From Streptomyces sp. SN-593 (GTDB lineage: Bacteria; Actinomycetota; Actinomycetes; Streptomycetales; Streptomycetaceae): a stretch of DNA of 64,000 nucleotides. The stretch is from contig NZ_AP018365.1 of assembly GCF_016756395.1 (NCBI RefSeq), forward strand, positions 434,001 to 498,000. Direction: 5' to 3'. Numbering within the stretch: the stretch's first letter is position 1; each line of letters opens with the position of its first letter. The translations under genes and the position numbers were made by a program. Under the pieces are notes generated by a model. That model was not told the origin of the DNA, searched no databases, and worked only from the letters and a program-made list of their open reading frames with translations. Positions 10,558 through 18,942 of this stretch are shown piece by piece.

Positions 10558-13040
10558 GCACGGACCGCCGACCGCGCCCGCCGGTTCCGGCCGGGAGGGG
10601 TACCGCGCCCGCGCCGAACCGCTGGACCTGGTGCTACGACGGCTACGACCCCGCGCGCGAGCGGCTGCGCGAGGCGCTGTGCACGCTCGGCAACGGCTAC
10701 CTGGCGACCCGCGGCGCCGCGGCGGAGTCGGTCGCGGACGGGGTCCACTACCCGGGGACCTACGCGGCGGGCTGCTACAACAGGCTGACCTCGCAGGTGG
10801 CCGGCCACGAGGTCGACAACGAGGACATGGTCAACCTGCCCAACTGGCTGCCGCTGCGGGTCCGCGCCCGGGGCGGCCCGTGGCTGTCCCCCGACACCTG
10901 CCAGGTACTCGCCCACACGCAGGAACTGGACCTGCGGCGGGGCACCCTGACGCGGCGGATGCGGCTGCGGGACCGGGACGGGCGGGAGACCGCCGTCGAG
11001 GAGACCCGCCTCGTGCACATGGGTGATCCGCACCTCGCCGGCCAGCGCGTGGAGGTGACGGCCGCCGGGTGGTCGGGCGAGCTGGAGATCGAGTCCGGGC
11101 TGGACGGGCGCGTCGTCAACGGCGGGGTGGAGCGCTACCGCGACCTGGACGGCCGCCACCTGACCGACCTGAAGGCCGGCGCGCCCCGTCCCGACACCGT
11201 CACGCTCAGCTGCCGGACGTCCGGCTCCGGCATCGGCGTGGCCATGGCCTGCCGCACCCGCGTCGTCGGCGGCCCGCCGGGCCGGGCCGAGCAGACCGCC
11301 GGGGCCGCCGAGGCCGCCCGGACCGCCGGCGGGGGGCGCGCCTCCCTCCTCCTGACGGTGCCGGTGCGCCCGGGAGCACCGGTCGCCGTGGAGAAGGCGG
11401 TCGCGGTGCACACCACCCGGGACCCCGCCATCGGCGACCCGCTGGACGCGGCGCTCGCCCGCGCCGAGCGGGCCGCCGGCTTCAGCGCCCTGTTGCGCTC
11501 GCACACCACGGCGTGGGAGGAGCTGTGGCAGCGGGCCGACCTGGAGGCGCCTGGCCGGGCGGGGCACGTGCTGCGGCTGCACCTCTTCCACGTCCTCCAG
11601 ACGCTGTCCCCGCACACCGCGGCCCTGGACGTCGGGGTGCCCGCGCGGGGCCTGCACGGAGAGGCGTACCGGGGGCACGTCTTCTGGGACGAGCTGTTCG
11701 TGCTGCCGTACCTGAACCTGCACCTGCCCGAGGTCTCCCGCGCGCTCCTGCTCTACCGCCACCGCCGGCTGGGGGCCGCCTGCCGCAACGCCGCCGAGGC
11801 CGGGCGGAAGGGCGCCATGTACCCCTGGCAGAGCGGCAGCGACGGGCGGGAGGAGACGCAGCGCCTGCACCTCAACCCGCGCTCCGGCCGGTGGCTGCCC
11901 GACCACTCCCGGCTCCAGCACCACGTGGGCTCCGCGGTGGCGTACAACGTGTGGCAGTACTACCAGGCCACCGGCGACGCGGAGTTCCTGCACGGCCAGG
12001 GCGCGGAGATGCTCCTCCAGATCGCGCGCTTCTGGGCGGACGCCGCGCGGTGGGACCCGGGCCGCGCCGCGTACCGCATCGAGGGGATCGTCGGCCCGGA
12101 CGAGTACCACGACGCCTATCCGGGCGCGTCCCGGCCGGGTCTGGACGACAACGCCTACACCAACGTGACGGCGGCGTGGGTGCTGTGCCGGGCCCTGGAG
12201 ACCGCCGGCCTCCTCCCCGCGCCGCGCCGGGACGAGCTGTTCGAACGGATCGGGCTGGGCCGGGCCGAGCTGGAACGCTGGGAGGACGTCTCCCACCGGT
12301 TGCGGGTGCCCTTCCACGAGGGCGTCGTCAGCCAGTTCGACGGGTACGGCGAGCTGGCCGAGCTGGACTGGGACGGCTACCGGCACCGGTACGGCGACAT
12401 CCGCCGCCTGGACCGCATCCTGGAGGCCGAGGGGGACAGCGTCAACGGCTACCAGGCGTCCAAGCAGGCCGACGTGCTGATGCTGGGCTACCTGTTCCCG
12501 ATGCCGGAGCTGGCCGGGCTGTTCCGGCGGCTCGGGCACCGTCTCGACGAGGAGACCTGGACCGCCACCGTGGACCACTACCTGGCCCGGACCAGCCACG
12601 GGTCGACGCTGAGCGAGCTGGTCCACGGATGGGTGCTGGCGCGCTGCCGCCGGGCCGAGGCGTGGAGCCACGTGCGGCAGTCACTGCTGGGCGACGTGGC
12701 CGACGTGCAGGGCGGCACCACCGGCGAGGGCATCCACCTGGGCGCCATGGGCGGCACCCTCGACCTGGTGCAGCGGTGCCTGACGGGTCTCGAACCGCGT
12801 CTCGGCGCGCTGTGCCTGGACCCGGTGCCGCTGCCGGAGCTGTCGCGGTTCCGCCTGTCGCTGCACTACCGCGGCCACTGGGGGGTGGGCGTCACGCTGC
12901 GGTCCGGCCGGCTGCACGTGAGCGTGCCGGACTCCGACCGGGGGCCCGTCCGGATCGTGGTGGGCGGGCAGGCCCGGACGGTGGCGCCGGGTACGGCGTT
13001 CACGACGGCGTTGCCGCAGGAGGGGGCAGGGACCGACTGA
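10554..13040 (+). CDS. GH65 glycoside phosphorylase (trehalose/maltose/kojibiose phosphorylase-like)
   Basis: An 828-residue GH65 enzyme expected to cleave an alpha-glucosidic disaccharide with inorganic phosphate, giving beta-glucose 1-phosphate. The N-terminal domain starts Gly-Asn-Gly-Tyr-Leu-Ala-Thr-Arg-Gly. The (alpha/alpha)6 barrel shows Phe-Trp-Asp-Glu-Leu-Phe, the catalytic acid in Val-Gly-Pro-Asp-Glu-Tyr-His, Lys-Gln-Ala-Asp-Val-Leu, and the phosphate-binding Ser-His-Gly-Ser-Thr. Which disaccharide is used cannot be told by eye. GTG 10554 overlaps the preceding stop (GTGA), and the long upstream extension of the frame is antisense or shadow coding. Coupling to the HTH-PPOX gene suggests a role in reserve-sugar use during dormancy or stress. 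Confidence 0.85.
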   Translation: MSTDRRPRPPVPAGRGTAPAPNRWTWCYDGYDPARERLREALCTLGNGYLATRGAAAESVADGVHYPGTYAAGCYNRLTSQVAGHEVDNEDMVNLPNWLPLRVRARGGPWLSPDTCQVLAHTQELDLRRGTLTRRMRLRDRDGRETAVEETRLVHMGDPHLAGQRVEVTAAGWSGELEIESGLDGRVVNGGVERYRDLDGRHLTDLKAGAPRPDTVTLSCRTSGSGIGVAMACRTRVVGGPPGRAEQTAGAAEAARTAGGGRASLLLTVPVRPGAPVAVEKAVAVHTTRDPAIGDPLDAALARAERAAGFSALLRSHTTAWEELWQRADLEAPGRAGHVLRLHLFHVLQTLSPHTAALDVGVPARGLHGEAYRGHVFWDELFVLPYLNLHLPEVSRALLLYRHRRLGAACRNAAEAGRKGAMYPWQSGSDGREETQRLHLNPRSGRWLPDHSRLQHHVGSAVAYNVWQYYQATGDAEFLHGQGAEMLLQIARFWADAARWDPGRAAYRIEGIVGPDEYHDAYPGASRPGLDDNAYTNVTAAWVLCRALETAGLLPAPRRDELFERIGLGRAELERWEDVSHRLRVPFHEGVVSQFDGYGELAELDWDGYRHRYGDIRRLDRILEAEGDSVNGYQASKQADVLMLGYLFPMPELAGLFRRLGHRLDEETWTATVDHYLARTSHGSTLSELVHGWVLARCRRAEAWSHVRQSLLGDVADVQGGTTGEGIHLGAMGGTLDLVQRCLTGLEPRLGALCLDPVPLPELSRFRLSLHYRGHWGVGVTLRSGRLHVSVPDSDRGPVRIVVGGQARTVAPGTAFTTALPQEGAGTD

Positions 13041-13095
13041 GCCGGCGTACCGACGCCGCGGGCGGGGTGCGCGCAGGTCAGCCCGCGCCGGGGCG

Positions 13096-14793
13096 TCAGC
13101 CCGCGCCGGGGCCTTCGAGCGGCACGCTCCACCGCAGGCGGGTGCCGCCGTCGGGGGCGGGGCCGACGTGGAAGGTGCCGCCGAGGCCGTCCGCGCGCTC
13201 GGCGAGGTTGCGCAGGCCGCCGCGCGGGGCGTCCGGGGCGATGCCGACGCCGTCGTCGCGGACGGTCAGGGTGAGCGTGCCGGCGGCGACCGTGAGCCGG
13301 ATCAGGACGCTGGACGCCTCGGCGTGCCGGGCGACGTTGGACAGCGCCTCGTCGAGGACGGCGACGGCCTCCTCCGCGATCGCCGCGGGCACCTGCGCGT
13401 CGATCGGCCCCTCCATCTGGAGGGACGGGGTGAAGCGCAGCCCGCCGCCGCGGCGCTCGGCCTCCCGGGCCCGCAGCCCGAAGATCGTGGTCCGGATGAT
13501 CTTGATCGTCTCGTCGAGGTCGTCCACGGCCCGCATGATCCGCTCGGTGGCCTGCGGGTGGTCCACGAACCGCAGGGTGCTCTGGAGCGTCATGCCCGTC
13601 GCGAACAGCCGCTGGATCGCCATGTCGTGCAGGTCCCTGGCGATGCGGTCACGGTCCTCCAGCACCGCCACCTGCTCCGCGTCCCGCCGGCGGGCGGCCA
13701 GCTCCATCGCCAGGGCCGCCTGCCCGGCGAAGGCGAGCAGCGGGGCGGTCTCCTCCTCGCTGAAGGGGGCCGCCCGCTCCTTGCGCGCCAGCAGCAGCAC
13801 GCCCCGCACCCCGTCGTCGGTGACCATGGGCACCGCCACCACCGGGCCGAGGCCGCTCCACCGCGGCGGTCCCGCGGTGACCCGGGGGTCCTGCTGGATG
13901 TCGGCGGTGGCGATCTGCTCGCCGGTGGCCAGCGCGGCGCCCATGAACGAGCCGTCCACCGGCAGCACCAGGTCGCGGTGCGCGTCGGCGTCCACGCCCA
14001 GCGCGATCGCCACGCGCAGGTCGGCACTCCCGGTGACGGGCAGCGCGAGCACGCCGAGGTCGGCGTTCAGGATGCGGCCGGCGTGGCCGACGATGCCCTC
14101 CAGCACCTCGGCCTGCGGGGCACCGGACAGCAGCGCGCGGACGATCTGCGCGTTCGCCTCCAACCAGCGCTGCCGGTCGCGGGCCGCCTGGTACAGGCGG
14201 GCGTTCTCGATCGCGACACCGGCGGCGACCGCGAGCATCCGCAGGATCGTCTCGTCCTCCGCGTCGAAGTCCGCGCCGCCGCGCTTCTCGGTGAGGTAGA
14301 GGTTGCCGAACACCTCGTCGCGCACCCGGATCGGCACGCCCAGGAAGGAGCGCATCGGCGGGTGGTCGGGCGGGAAGCCGTACGACGACGGGTGCGCGGA
14401 CAGCTCCGACAGCCGCAGCGGCTGCGGCCTCCTGATCAGCTCGCCCAGGATCCCGTGCCCGGAGGGCAGCGCGCCGATCCGCCCCGCCTGCTCCTCGGAC
14501 ACCCCCACCGTCAGGAACTCCGACAGCCGGGTGCCCTCGATCACGCCCAGCGCGCCGTACTCGGCGTCGACCAGGGTGACCGCGGACTCCACGATGCGCC
14601 GCAGCACCTGCGACAGGTCCAGTTCGCCGCCGACGGTCAGCAGCGCCTCCAGCAGGCCGTGGACGCGGGCCCGCGTGCCGGCCACCGCGTCGGCGCGGGC
14701 CTGCATCTCGTCGAGCAGGTGGTCCAGTTCGCGCCCAGGCCGGCGGCCGTCGTCGCCAAGGCTGTTGCCCACCGCATCCTCCGCCCGTGACAT
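13096..14793 (-). CDS. DevS/OsdK-like GAF-GAF sensor histidine kinase
   Basis: About 565 residues with two tandem GAF domains, a HisKA_3 dimerisation helix and an HATPase domain. GAF-A contains Leu-Arg-Leu-Ser-Glu-Leu-Ser-Ala-His-Pro and Gly-Phe-Pro-Pro-Asp-His-Pro-Pro-Met-Arg-Ser-Phe-Leu-Gly-Val-Pro, closely like mycobacterial DevS/DosT; the His of His-Pro-Pro-Met is probably the haem ligand. The phospho-acceptor His is in Arg-Asp-Leu-His-Asp-Met-Ala-Ile-Gln-Arg. The ATPase has Ala-Leu-Ser-Asn-Val-Ala-Arg-His-Ala and Asp-Asp-Gly-Val-Gly-Ile. It likely senses oxygen, NO or redox state and phosphorylates the regulator at 6.7-7.4 kb, although five genes separate them. ATG 14793 was preferred to GTG 14820; neither has a clear ribosome binding site. 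A 24-base tandem repeat array lies just upstream. Confidence 0.87.
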   Translation of the reverse strand: MSRAEDAVGNSLGDDGRRPGRELDHLLDEMQARADAVAGTRARVHGLLEALLTVGGELDLSQVLRRIVESAVTLVDAEYGALGVIEGTRLSEFLTVGVSEEQAGRIGALPSGHGILGELIRRPQPLRLSELSAHPSSYGFPPDHPPMRSFLGVPIRVRDEVFGNLYLTEKRGGADFDAEDETILRMLAVAAGVAIENARLYQAARDRQRWLEANAQIVRALLSGAPQAEVLEGIVGHAGRILNADLGVLALPVTGSADLRVAIALGVDADAHRDLVLPVDGSFMGAALATGEQIATADIQQDPRVTAGPPRWSGLGPVVAVPMVTDDGVRGVLLLARKERAAPFSEEETAPLLAFAGQAALAMELAARRRDAEQVAVLEDRDRIARDLHDMAIQRLFATGMTLQSTLRFVDHPQATERIMRAVDDLDETIKIIRTTIFGLRAREAERRGGGLRFTPSLQMEGPIDAQVPAAIAEEAVAVLDEALSNVARHAEASSVLIRLTVAAGTLTLTVRDDGVGIAPDAPRGGLRNLAERADGLGGTFHVGPAPDGGTRLRWSVPLEGPGAG

Positions 14794-14924
14794 CGCGACG
14801 CTGTCGCCCGCAGCCCGCACGCTAACGGCGGGCGGCGCGGCAGCCGCACACCGACAGGGGCGCCGACCGGATTCCGCCCGTGATTCCGCCCGCTCGGCGC
14901 ACGCCGGTCCACCCCGCGGGGTCG

Positions 14925-15038
14925 GGGCCGGGTCCGGTCCGAGGGCCGGGTGCGGGTCCGGTCACAGGGCCGGGTCCGGGTCCGGTCCGAAGGCCGGGTC
15001 CGGGTCCGGTCCGAAGGCCGGGTCCGGACCCGGCCCGG
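14925..15038. repeat. Tandem 24-base repeat upstream of the DevS-like kinase
   Basis: Units begin at 14943, 14967 and 14991 with exact 24-base spacing, preceded by an 18-base unit at 14925 and followed by a degenerate unit at 15015. Each unit starts with GGGCC or AGGCC followed by GGGT and ends with GGTCCGA or a variant. The array fills the gap between two minus-strand genes, immediately 5' of the kinase gene. The GGGCC...GGTCC ends resemble the dormancy-operator half-sites. Confidence 0.75.
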
Positions 15039-15066
15039 GCGGCGCGCGGCGGCGCGCCGCGGTGGC

Positions 15067-15732
15067 TCATCCGGCGGCCGGGGCGGCCGCGTCCGCGCCC
15101 CGCAGTTCGCACTCCACCCCGACGACGCCCTCGACCGCGCGCGCCAGCCGGGCCGCGGTCGGGATCAGCCGCGGCTCCCGCACGGCGCCGGTCAGCCGGA
15201 CACGCCCCTCGCGGACCTGGACCCGCGGGTCCGGATCATCCGGGAAGAGCGCCTCGACGACCTGCCCGCGCACCTCGTCGGCGATCTCCTCGTCGGTGCG
15301 CAGGAAGACCTTGAGCAGGTCGGAGCGGCTGACGATGCCGCGCAGCTTTCCTCCCGCGTCGATCACCGGCAGCCGTTTGACGCCGCGCACCGCCATGATC
15401 CGGGCGGCCTGGGCGAGCGTGGAGTCGGCGTGCACGCACACCGCGGGGGCGGTCATCAGCCGGTCGGCGGTGACGGCCCCGGTCCGTTCCACGTCGCGGG
15501 CCCGCTCCTCCCGGTCCGACCGGTCCGGGGTGGTGGCGCGGAACTCCTCCTTCGGCAGCAGGTCCGCCTCGGAGACCACGCCGACCACCCGGCCCTCGCC
15601 CTCCAGCACGGGCAGCGCGCTGACCTTCCACCGCTTCATCGTCCTGACGATCTCCTTGAAGCCGGCCTCCCTGCCGAGGGCGACCACGGTGCGGGTCATC
15701 ACGTCCTCGACGGACATCGGCGAGCTGAACAT
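15067..15732 (-). CDS. CBS-pair plus BON domain protein
   Basis: A 221-residue cytosolic protein. Residues about 5-55 and 80-140 are two CBS motifs (Val-Glu-Asp-Val-Met-Thr through Val-Val-Gly-Val-Val-Ser-Glu-Ala-Asp-Leu-Leu, and Ala-Asp-Arg-Leu-Met-Thr through Gly-Ile-Val-Ser-Arg-Ser-Asp-Leu-Leu). Together they form a Bateman module that binds adenine nucleotides. Residues about 155-215 are a BON domain (Val-Arg-Val-Arg-Leu-Thr-Gly-Ala-Val type strand). CBS proteins such as Hrp1 are strongly hypoxia-induced in mycobacteria. ATG 15732 follows GGAGGAGACC, a strong ribosome binding site; the very long upstream open frame is not coding. The divergent promoter region contains a cluster of predicted operators. 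Confidence 0.85.
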   Translation of the reverse strand: MFSSPMSVEDVMTRTVVALGREAGFKEIVRTMKRWKVSALPVLEGEGRVVGVVSEADLLPKEEFRATTPDRSDREERARDVERTGAVTADRLMTAPAVCVHADSTLAQAARIMAVRGVKRLPVIDAGGKLRGIVSRSDLLKVFLRTDEEIADEVRGQVVEALFPDDPDPRVQVREGRVRLTGAVREPRLIPTAARLARAVEGVVGVECELRGADAAAPAAG

Positions 15733-15813
15733 GGTCTCCTCCAGCGGGGTGCCGGGCGGCGGCCCGGGAGCGGCTGCTCCGCGCACGGCAGGATCGCCGC
15801 GGGTCGGCAGCCG

Positions 15814-15914
15814 GGGCCGTGGCGCCCGCCTCCCCTCCATCCTCGCGCGCGGACCGGGTCCGGCGCTGGGGCCGGACGGTCCCCGGTTGGGGCCGTCCGG
15901 GGGCCGTCCGGCCC
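15814..15914. promoter_or_regulatory. Cluster of predicted DevR/OsdR-type operators
   Basis: Within 101 bases are GGGCCGGACGGTCC at 15869-15882 and GGGCCGTCCGGCCC at 15901-15914, both exact matches to GGGCCGNNCGGYCC. Two weaker copies sit at 15814-15827 (GGGCCGTGGCGCCC) and 15890-15903 (left half intact). They lie upstream of the CBS-BON gene, about 80-180 bases from its start, and also face the FGE gene. Confidence 0.6.
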
Positions 15915-16077
15915 GGGCGGAAACCCCGGGGCGCCGCGTCCGTCCAGCAGGAGAGGGCCGACCCGGCCGCAGGTCAGCGGGTCGGCGCGGGCGCGGGTCG
16001 GCGGGTCGGCGCGGGCCCGGGCCGGGCACGGGCGTCGGCTTATCATGTGCGGTCGACACCGAAGTGGGGACCGCGCC

Positions 16078-17139
16078 ATGAGTGAAGCCGAGCAGCATCC
16101 GCCGTCCTGCTGCGCCCCCGGGCGCGCGGAGGGACCCGGCGCCGGAGACGCGCCCGGAGGCCGCGGCGGGCGCCTCGCCCACGGCCCGGCCCCGTCCCCC
16201 GGCCCCGTCCTGCTCGACACGGCGGCGGGCGACGGCGAAGCGGCGGCGGGCGGCCGCGCGGAGCGCAGCGGCGGCGGCCGAGCGGCGGACGCGGACGGCT
16301 CGGTGCTGCTGCCGGGCGGCCGGTTCCTGATGGGGACGGACGACACCGAGGGGTTCGCCGCCGACGGGGAGGGGCCGGTGCGGCCGGTGACACTGCGGCC
16401 GTTCCGGATCGACGCGTGCGCGGTGACCAACGAGCGGTTCGCCGCGTTCGTCGCGGACACCGGGCACGTCACCGAAGCGGAGCGGTTCGGCTGGTCGTAC
16501 GTCTTCGCCGGGTTCCTGCCCACGCACCTGCGGCGCGGGGCCGCCCGTCCCGAGCACACGCCGTGGTGGTGCGGCGTGCCGGGCGCGTGGTGGCGGGAGC
16601 CGCTCGGCCCGGGCAGCGGCCTGAACGACCTCGGCGGGCACCCGGTGGTGCACGTGTCGTGGGCGGACGCCGCCGCCTACTGCCGGTGGGCCGGGGGCCG
16701 GCTGCCGACCGAGGCGGAGTGGGAGTACGCCGCCCGCGGCGGGCTGGAGCAGCGCCGCTACCCGTGGGGCGACGAGCTGACGCCTGGCGGCGAGCACCGC
16801 TGCAACATCTGGCAGGGCCGCTTCCCCACGAGGAACACCGCCGAGGACGGGTACGAGGGCACCGCCCCCGCCGACGCCTTCGCCCCCAACGGCTTCGGCC
16901 TGTACAACATGGCGGGCAACGTCTGGGAGTGGTGCGCCGACTGGTGGACCACCGCGCACCCGGCCGGCCCGCGCGCCAACCCGACCGGTCCGGGCCGCGG
17001 CACCTCCCGGGTGATGCGCGGGGGTTCGTACCTGTGCCACCACTCCTACTGCAACCGCTACCGGGTCGCCGCGCGCACCTCCAACACGCCCGACAGCACC
17101 ACGGGCAACCTCGGTTTCCGCTGTGTCCGCGACGCGTGA
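16078..17139 (+). CDS. Formylglycine-generating enzyme (sulfatase-modifying factor)
   Basis: A 353-residue FGE that oxidises the Cys of a Cys-x-Pro-x-Arg motif in sulfatases to C-alpha-formylglycine. After a low-complexity, Gly/Ala-rich N-terminus of about 75 residues come Pro-Gly-Gly-Arg-Phe-Leu-Met-Gly-Thr, Leu-Pro-Thr-Glu-Ala-Glu-Trp-Glu-Tyr-Ala-Ala-Arg-Gly-Gly, Asn-Met-Ala-Gly-Asn-Val-Trp-Glu-Trp, and Arg-Gly-Gly-Ser-Tyr-Leu-Cys. The two copper-binding active-site cysteines are Cys320 and Cys325, spaced as in known bacterial FGEs. ATG 16078 is likely; ATG 16045 is an alternative. Its natural partner is probably the sulfatase at 21.9-23.3 kb. An intrinsic terminator follows 126 bases downstream. 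Confidence 0.92.
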   Translation: MSEAEQHPPSCCAPGRAEGPGAGDAPGGRGGRLAHGPAPSPGPVLLDTAAGDGEAAAGGRAERSGGGRAADADGSVLLPGGRFLMGTDDTEGFAADGEGPVRPVTLRPFRIDACAVTNERFAAFVADTGHVTEAERFGWSYVFAGFLPTHLRRGAARPEHTPWWCGVPGAWWREPLGPGSGLNDLGGHPVVHVSWADAAAYCRWAGGRLPTEAEWEYAARGGLEQRRYPWGDELTPGGEHRCNIWQGRFPTRNTAEDGYEGTAPADAFAPNGFGLYNMAGNVWEWCADWWTTAHPAGPRANPTGPGRGTSRVMRGGSYLCHHSYCNRYRVAARTSNTPDSTTGNLGFRCVRDA

Positions 17140-17264
17140 GCGCGGCCCGATTGTGAACCACCGTGAAGCGGATGTAACCCGCGCGATAAAGTTCGCCCGG
17201 CCGCAACACTGCTGAGGGGACGTCATATTCCCTTGTGAGCTGGGGTGTTGGGCGCCCGGCGGCT

Positions 17265-17290
17265 AACCGGGCGGGACCCGGTTCTTTTTT
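17265..17290 (+). terminator. Intrinsic terminator / leader hairpin before the ROK operon
   Basis: A 7-base stem AACCGGG / CCCGGTT with loop cggga (17265-17283) is followed by C and six T residues (17285-17290). T-tracts are rare in this DNA, so a genuine Rho-independent terminator of the FGE transcript is likely; attenuation in the ROK leader is possible. Confidence 0.7.
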
Positions 17291-17334
17291 CCGGAGCATT
17301 GACGAAAAAATCCCCGGGTCCGCATCCTGTCGGC

Positions 17335-18942
17335 ATGCAGCAACACGACGGCCTCCTGTCCCGGCTGCGCCGGGGCCACGAGCAACTGGTGCTGGACCTG
17401 CTGCGCACGCACGGGCCGCTCAGCCGCGGCGAGTTGGGGGCGCGCTGCGGTCTGTCGCGCACCACCCTGTACGACATCGTCGGCGCGCTCGTCGGCAACG
17501 GCGCGGTGGTCGCGGCGGCACCCGAGGCCGGCCCGCGCAAGCGCGGCCGTCCGGTGGAGCGCCTCGCCCTCAACCCCGAGGCCGGGCTGGCGATCGGTAT
17601 CGACTTCGCGCGGCGGGCCGTGCACGTCGCGGCGGTCAACGTGGCCCACGAGGTGGTCGGCTCGGCGAGCGAGCCGCACGGGCCGGACCTGGCCTGGAGC
17701 GACCGCGTCGCCCTGGCCGAGCGCCTGATCCGCGGCCTCGCCGGCGACTCGCTCCGGTTGGACGCCCTCAGCGCGATCGGTGTGGGCGTCGTCGGCCCGG
17801 TCGTGGGGTCCCTGGACGCGGCGGAGCCGGTCGGCACGGACGACCCCGCCGCCACGGCGAGGCTCACGGACGAACCGGGCGCCCCCGCGCCGGGCCGGGC
17901 GAACGGCGTGCACGCCACGCCGGTACCGGCCGAGCCCGCCGGTCCGGCCGTCCCGCCCGCGCCGGGCGCCCCGGGCGCCGCCGGGACCGCTGCCGGGGCC
18001 ACCCTCGGCGGCACGTCCGCGTCGTCCACCGCCACGTCCGCGGCCCCCGCCTCCGCCTCCGCTGCCTCCGCCGCCGTCTCCGCGACCGGCGCGGGCCGGG
18101 GTTCGATGGAGCCGGGCCCCGTCTCCCGACTGTTGGAGGAGCGCTTCAAAGTTCCGGTACTGGTGGACAACAACACGCGCCTGGCCGCGCTCGCCGAGTC
18201 GACCTGGGGCGCGGCGGCCGGTGGGACGGACGTGCTCTACCTGCGGCTGTCGCACGGCGTCGGCGGCGGGCTGATCGTCGGCGGGGCCCCGCACCGCGGC
18301 GCCTACGGCCTGTCCGGCGAGTTCGGCCACATCACGGTCGTGCCGGACGGCGCCGCCTGCGAGTGCGGCGGCTCCGGCTGCCTGGAGACGGTGGCCTCGG
18401 TGGGTGCGGTGCTCGACGCCTACCGCGCGGCGGGGGGCCGGGCCGCCGACATCGGCGACGTGACGGCCGCCGCCCGCGACGGCGAGGATCTGGCGGTCGC
18501 GGTGCTGGCCGAGGTGGGACGGCGGACCGGCACCGTGCTGGCCGCGGTGTGCCACGCGATCGGCCCCGGCGTGATCGTCCTGGGCGGCGAACTCGTGGCC
18601 GCCGGGGACGCGTTGACCGGCCCGGTCGAGCGCGAGCTGGCCGCCGGCCTGCTGCCGGTCGCCCGCGACCGCGTGGACCTGCGCCGGGCGGCGCTCGGCG
18701 AGGCGGGCGCGGCGCTGGGCGGCATCGCGCTGGTACTGCGGGATTCGCCCCAGCTTCACGACCACCCGGCGCGGCCGGCAGCGGCGGCGGCCCGGCCGCC
18801 GGCCGGGGAGCCCGTGCACGGAACCGGAACCGCCACCCCAGCGCGGAGGACCGACCCGCGGCGTACGACCGCCGCCGCAGCGGCGGCGGGCGCCGCCCCG
18901 GCGGGCACGGCCGGACGCGGCGGCCACGGAGGCACCCGATGA
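17335..18942 (+). CDS. ROK-family transcriptional regulator with large Ala/Pro insertion
   Basis: A 535-residue regulator. Residues about 15-75 form a winged helix-turn-helix ([17 protein letters not shown]). The ROK kinase-like domain follows, with the zinc motif [12 protein letters not shown] and the Val-Asp-Asn-Asn-Thr-Arg motif. Residues about 162-256 are an Ala/Pro/Ser/Thr-rich insertion splitting the ROK domain, and there is a further low-complexity C-terminal tail, so the protein is well over the usual 400 residues. ATG 17335 lacks a ribosome binding site and may be leaderless: TTGACG lies at 17299. The stop overlaps the permease start (ATGA), so it heads the transporter-sulfatase operon and probably represses it. 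Confidence 0.85.
   Translation: MQQHDGLLSRLRRGHEQLVLDLLRTHGPLSRGELGARCGLSRTTLYDIVGALVGNGAVVAAAPEAGPRKRGRPVERLALNPEAGLAIGIDFARRAVHVAAVNVAHEVVGSASEPHGPDLAWSDRVALAERLIRGLAGDSLRLDALSAIGVGVVGPVVGSLDAAEPVGTDDPAATARLTDEPGAPAPGRANGVHATPVPAEPAGPAVPPAPGAPGAAGTAAGATLGGTSASSTATSAAPASASAASAAVSATGAGRGSMEPGPVSRLLEERFKVPVLVDNNTRLAALAESTWGAAAGGTDVLYLRLSHGVGGGLIVGGAPHRGAYGLSGEFGHITVVPDGAACECGGSGCLETVASVGAVLDAYRAAGGRAADIGDVTAAARDGEDLAVAVLAEVGRRTGTVLAAVCHAIGPGVIVLGGELVAAGDALTGPVERELAAGLLPVARDRVDLRRAALGEAGAALGGIALVLRDSPQLHDHPARPAAAAARPPAGEPVHGTGTATPARRTDPRRTTAAAAAAGAAPAGTAGRGGHGGTR

Noticed and set aside
15067..17226. Very long open frames antisense to or overlapping real genes (for example minus strand 15067-17226 and 60393-63479)
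   Set aside because: They arise because high-GC codon bias removes stops in other frames. Their products are Arg/Pro/Ala-rich and without motifs, and only the domain-bearing parts were kept.
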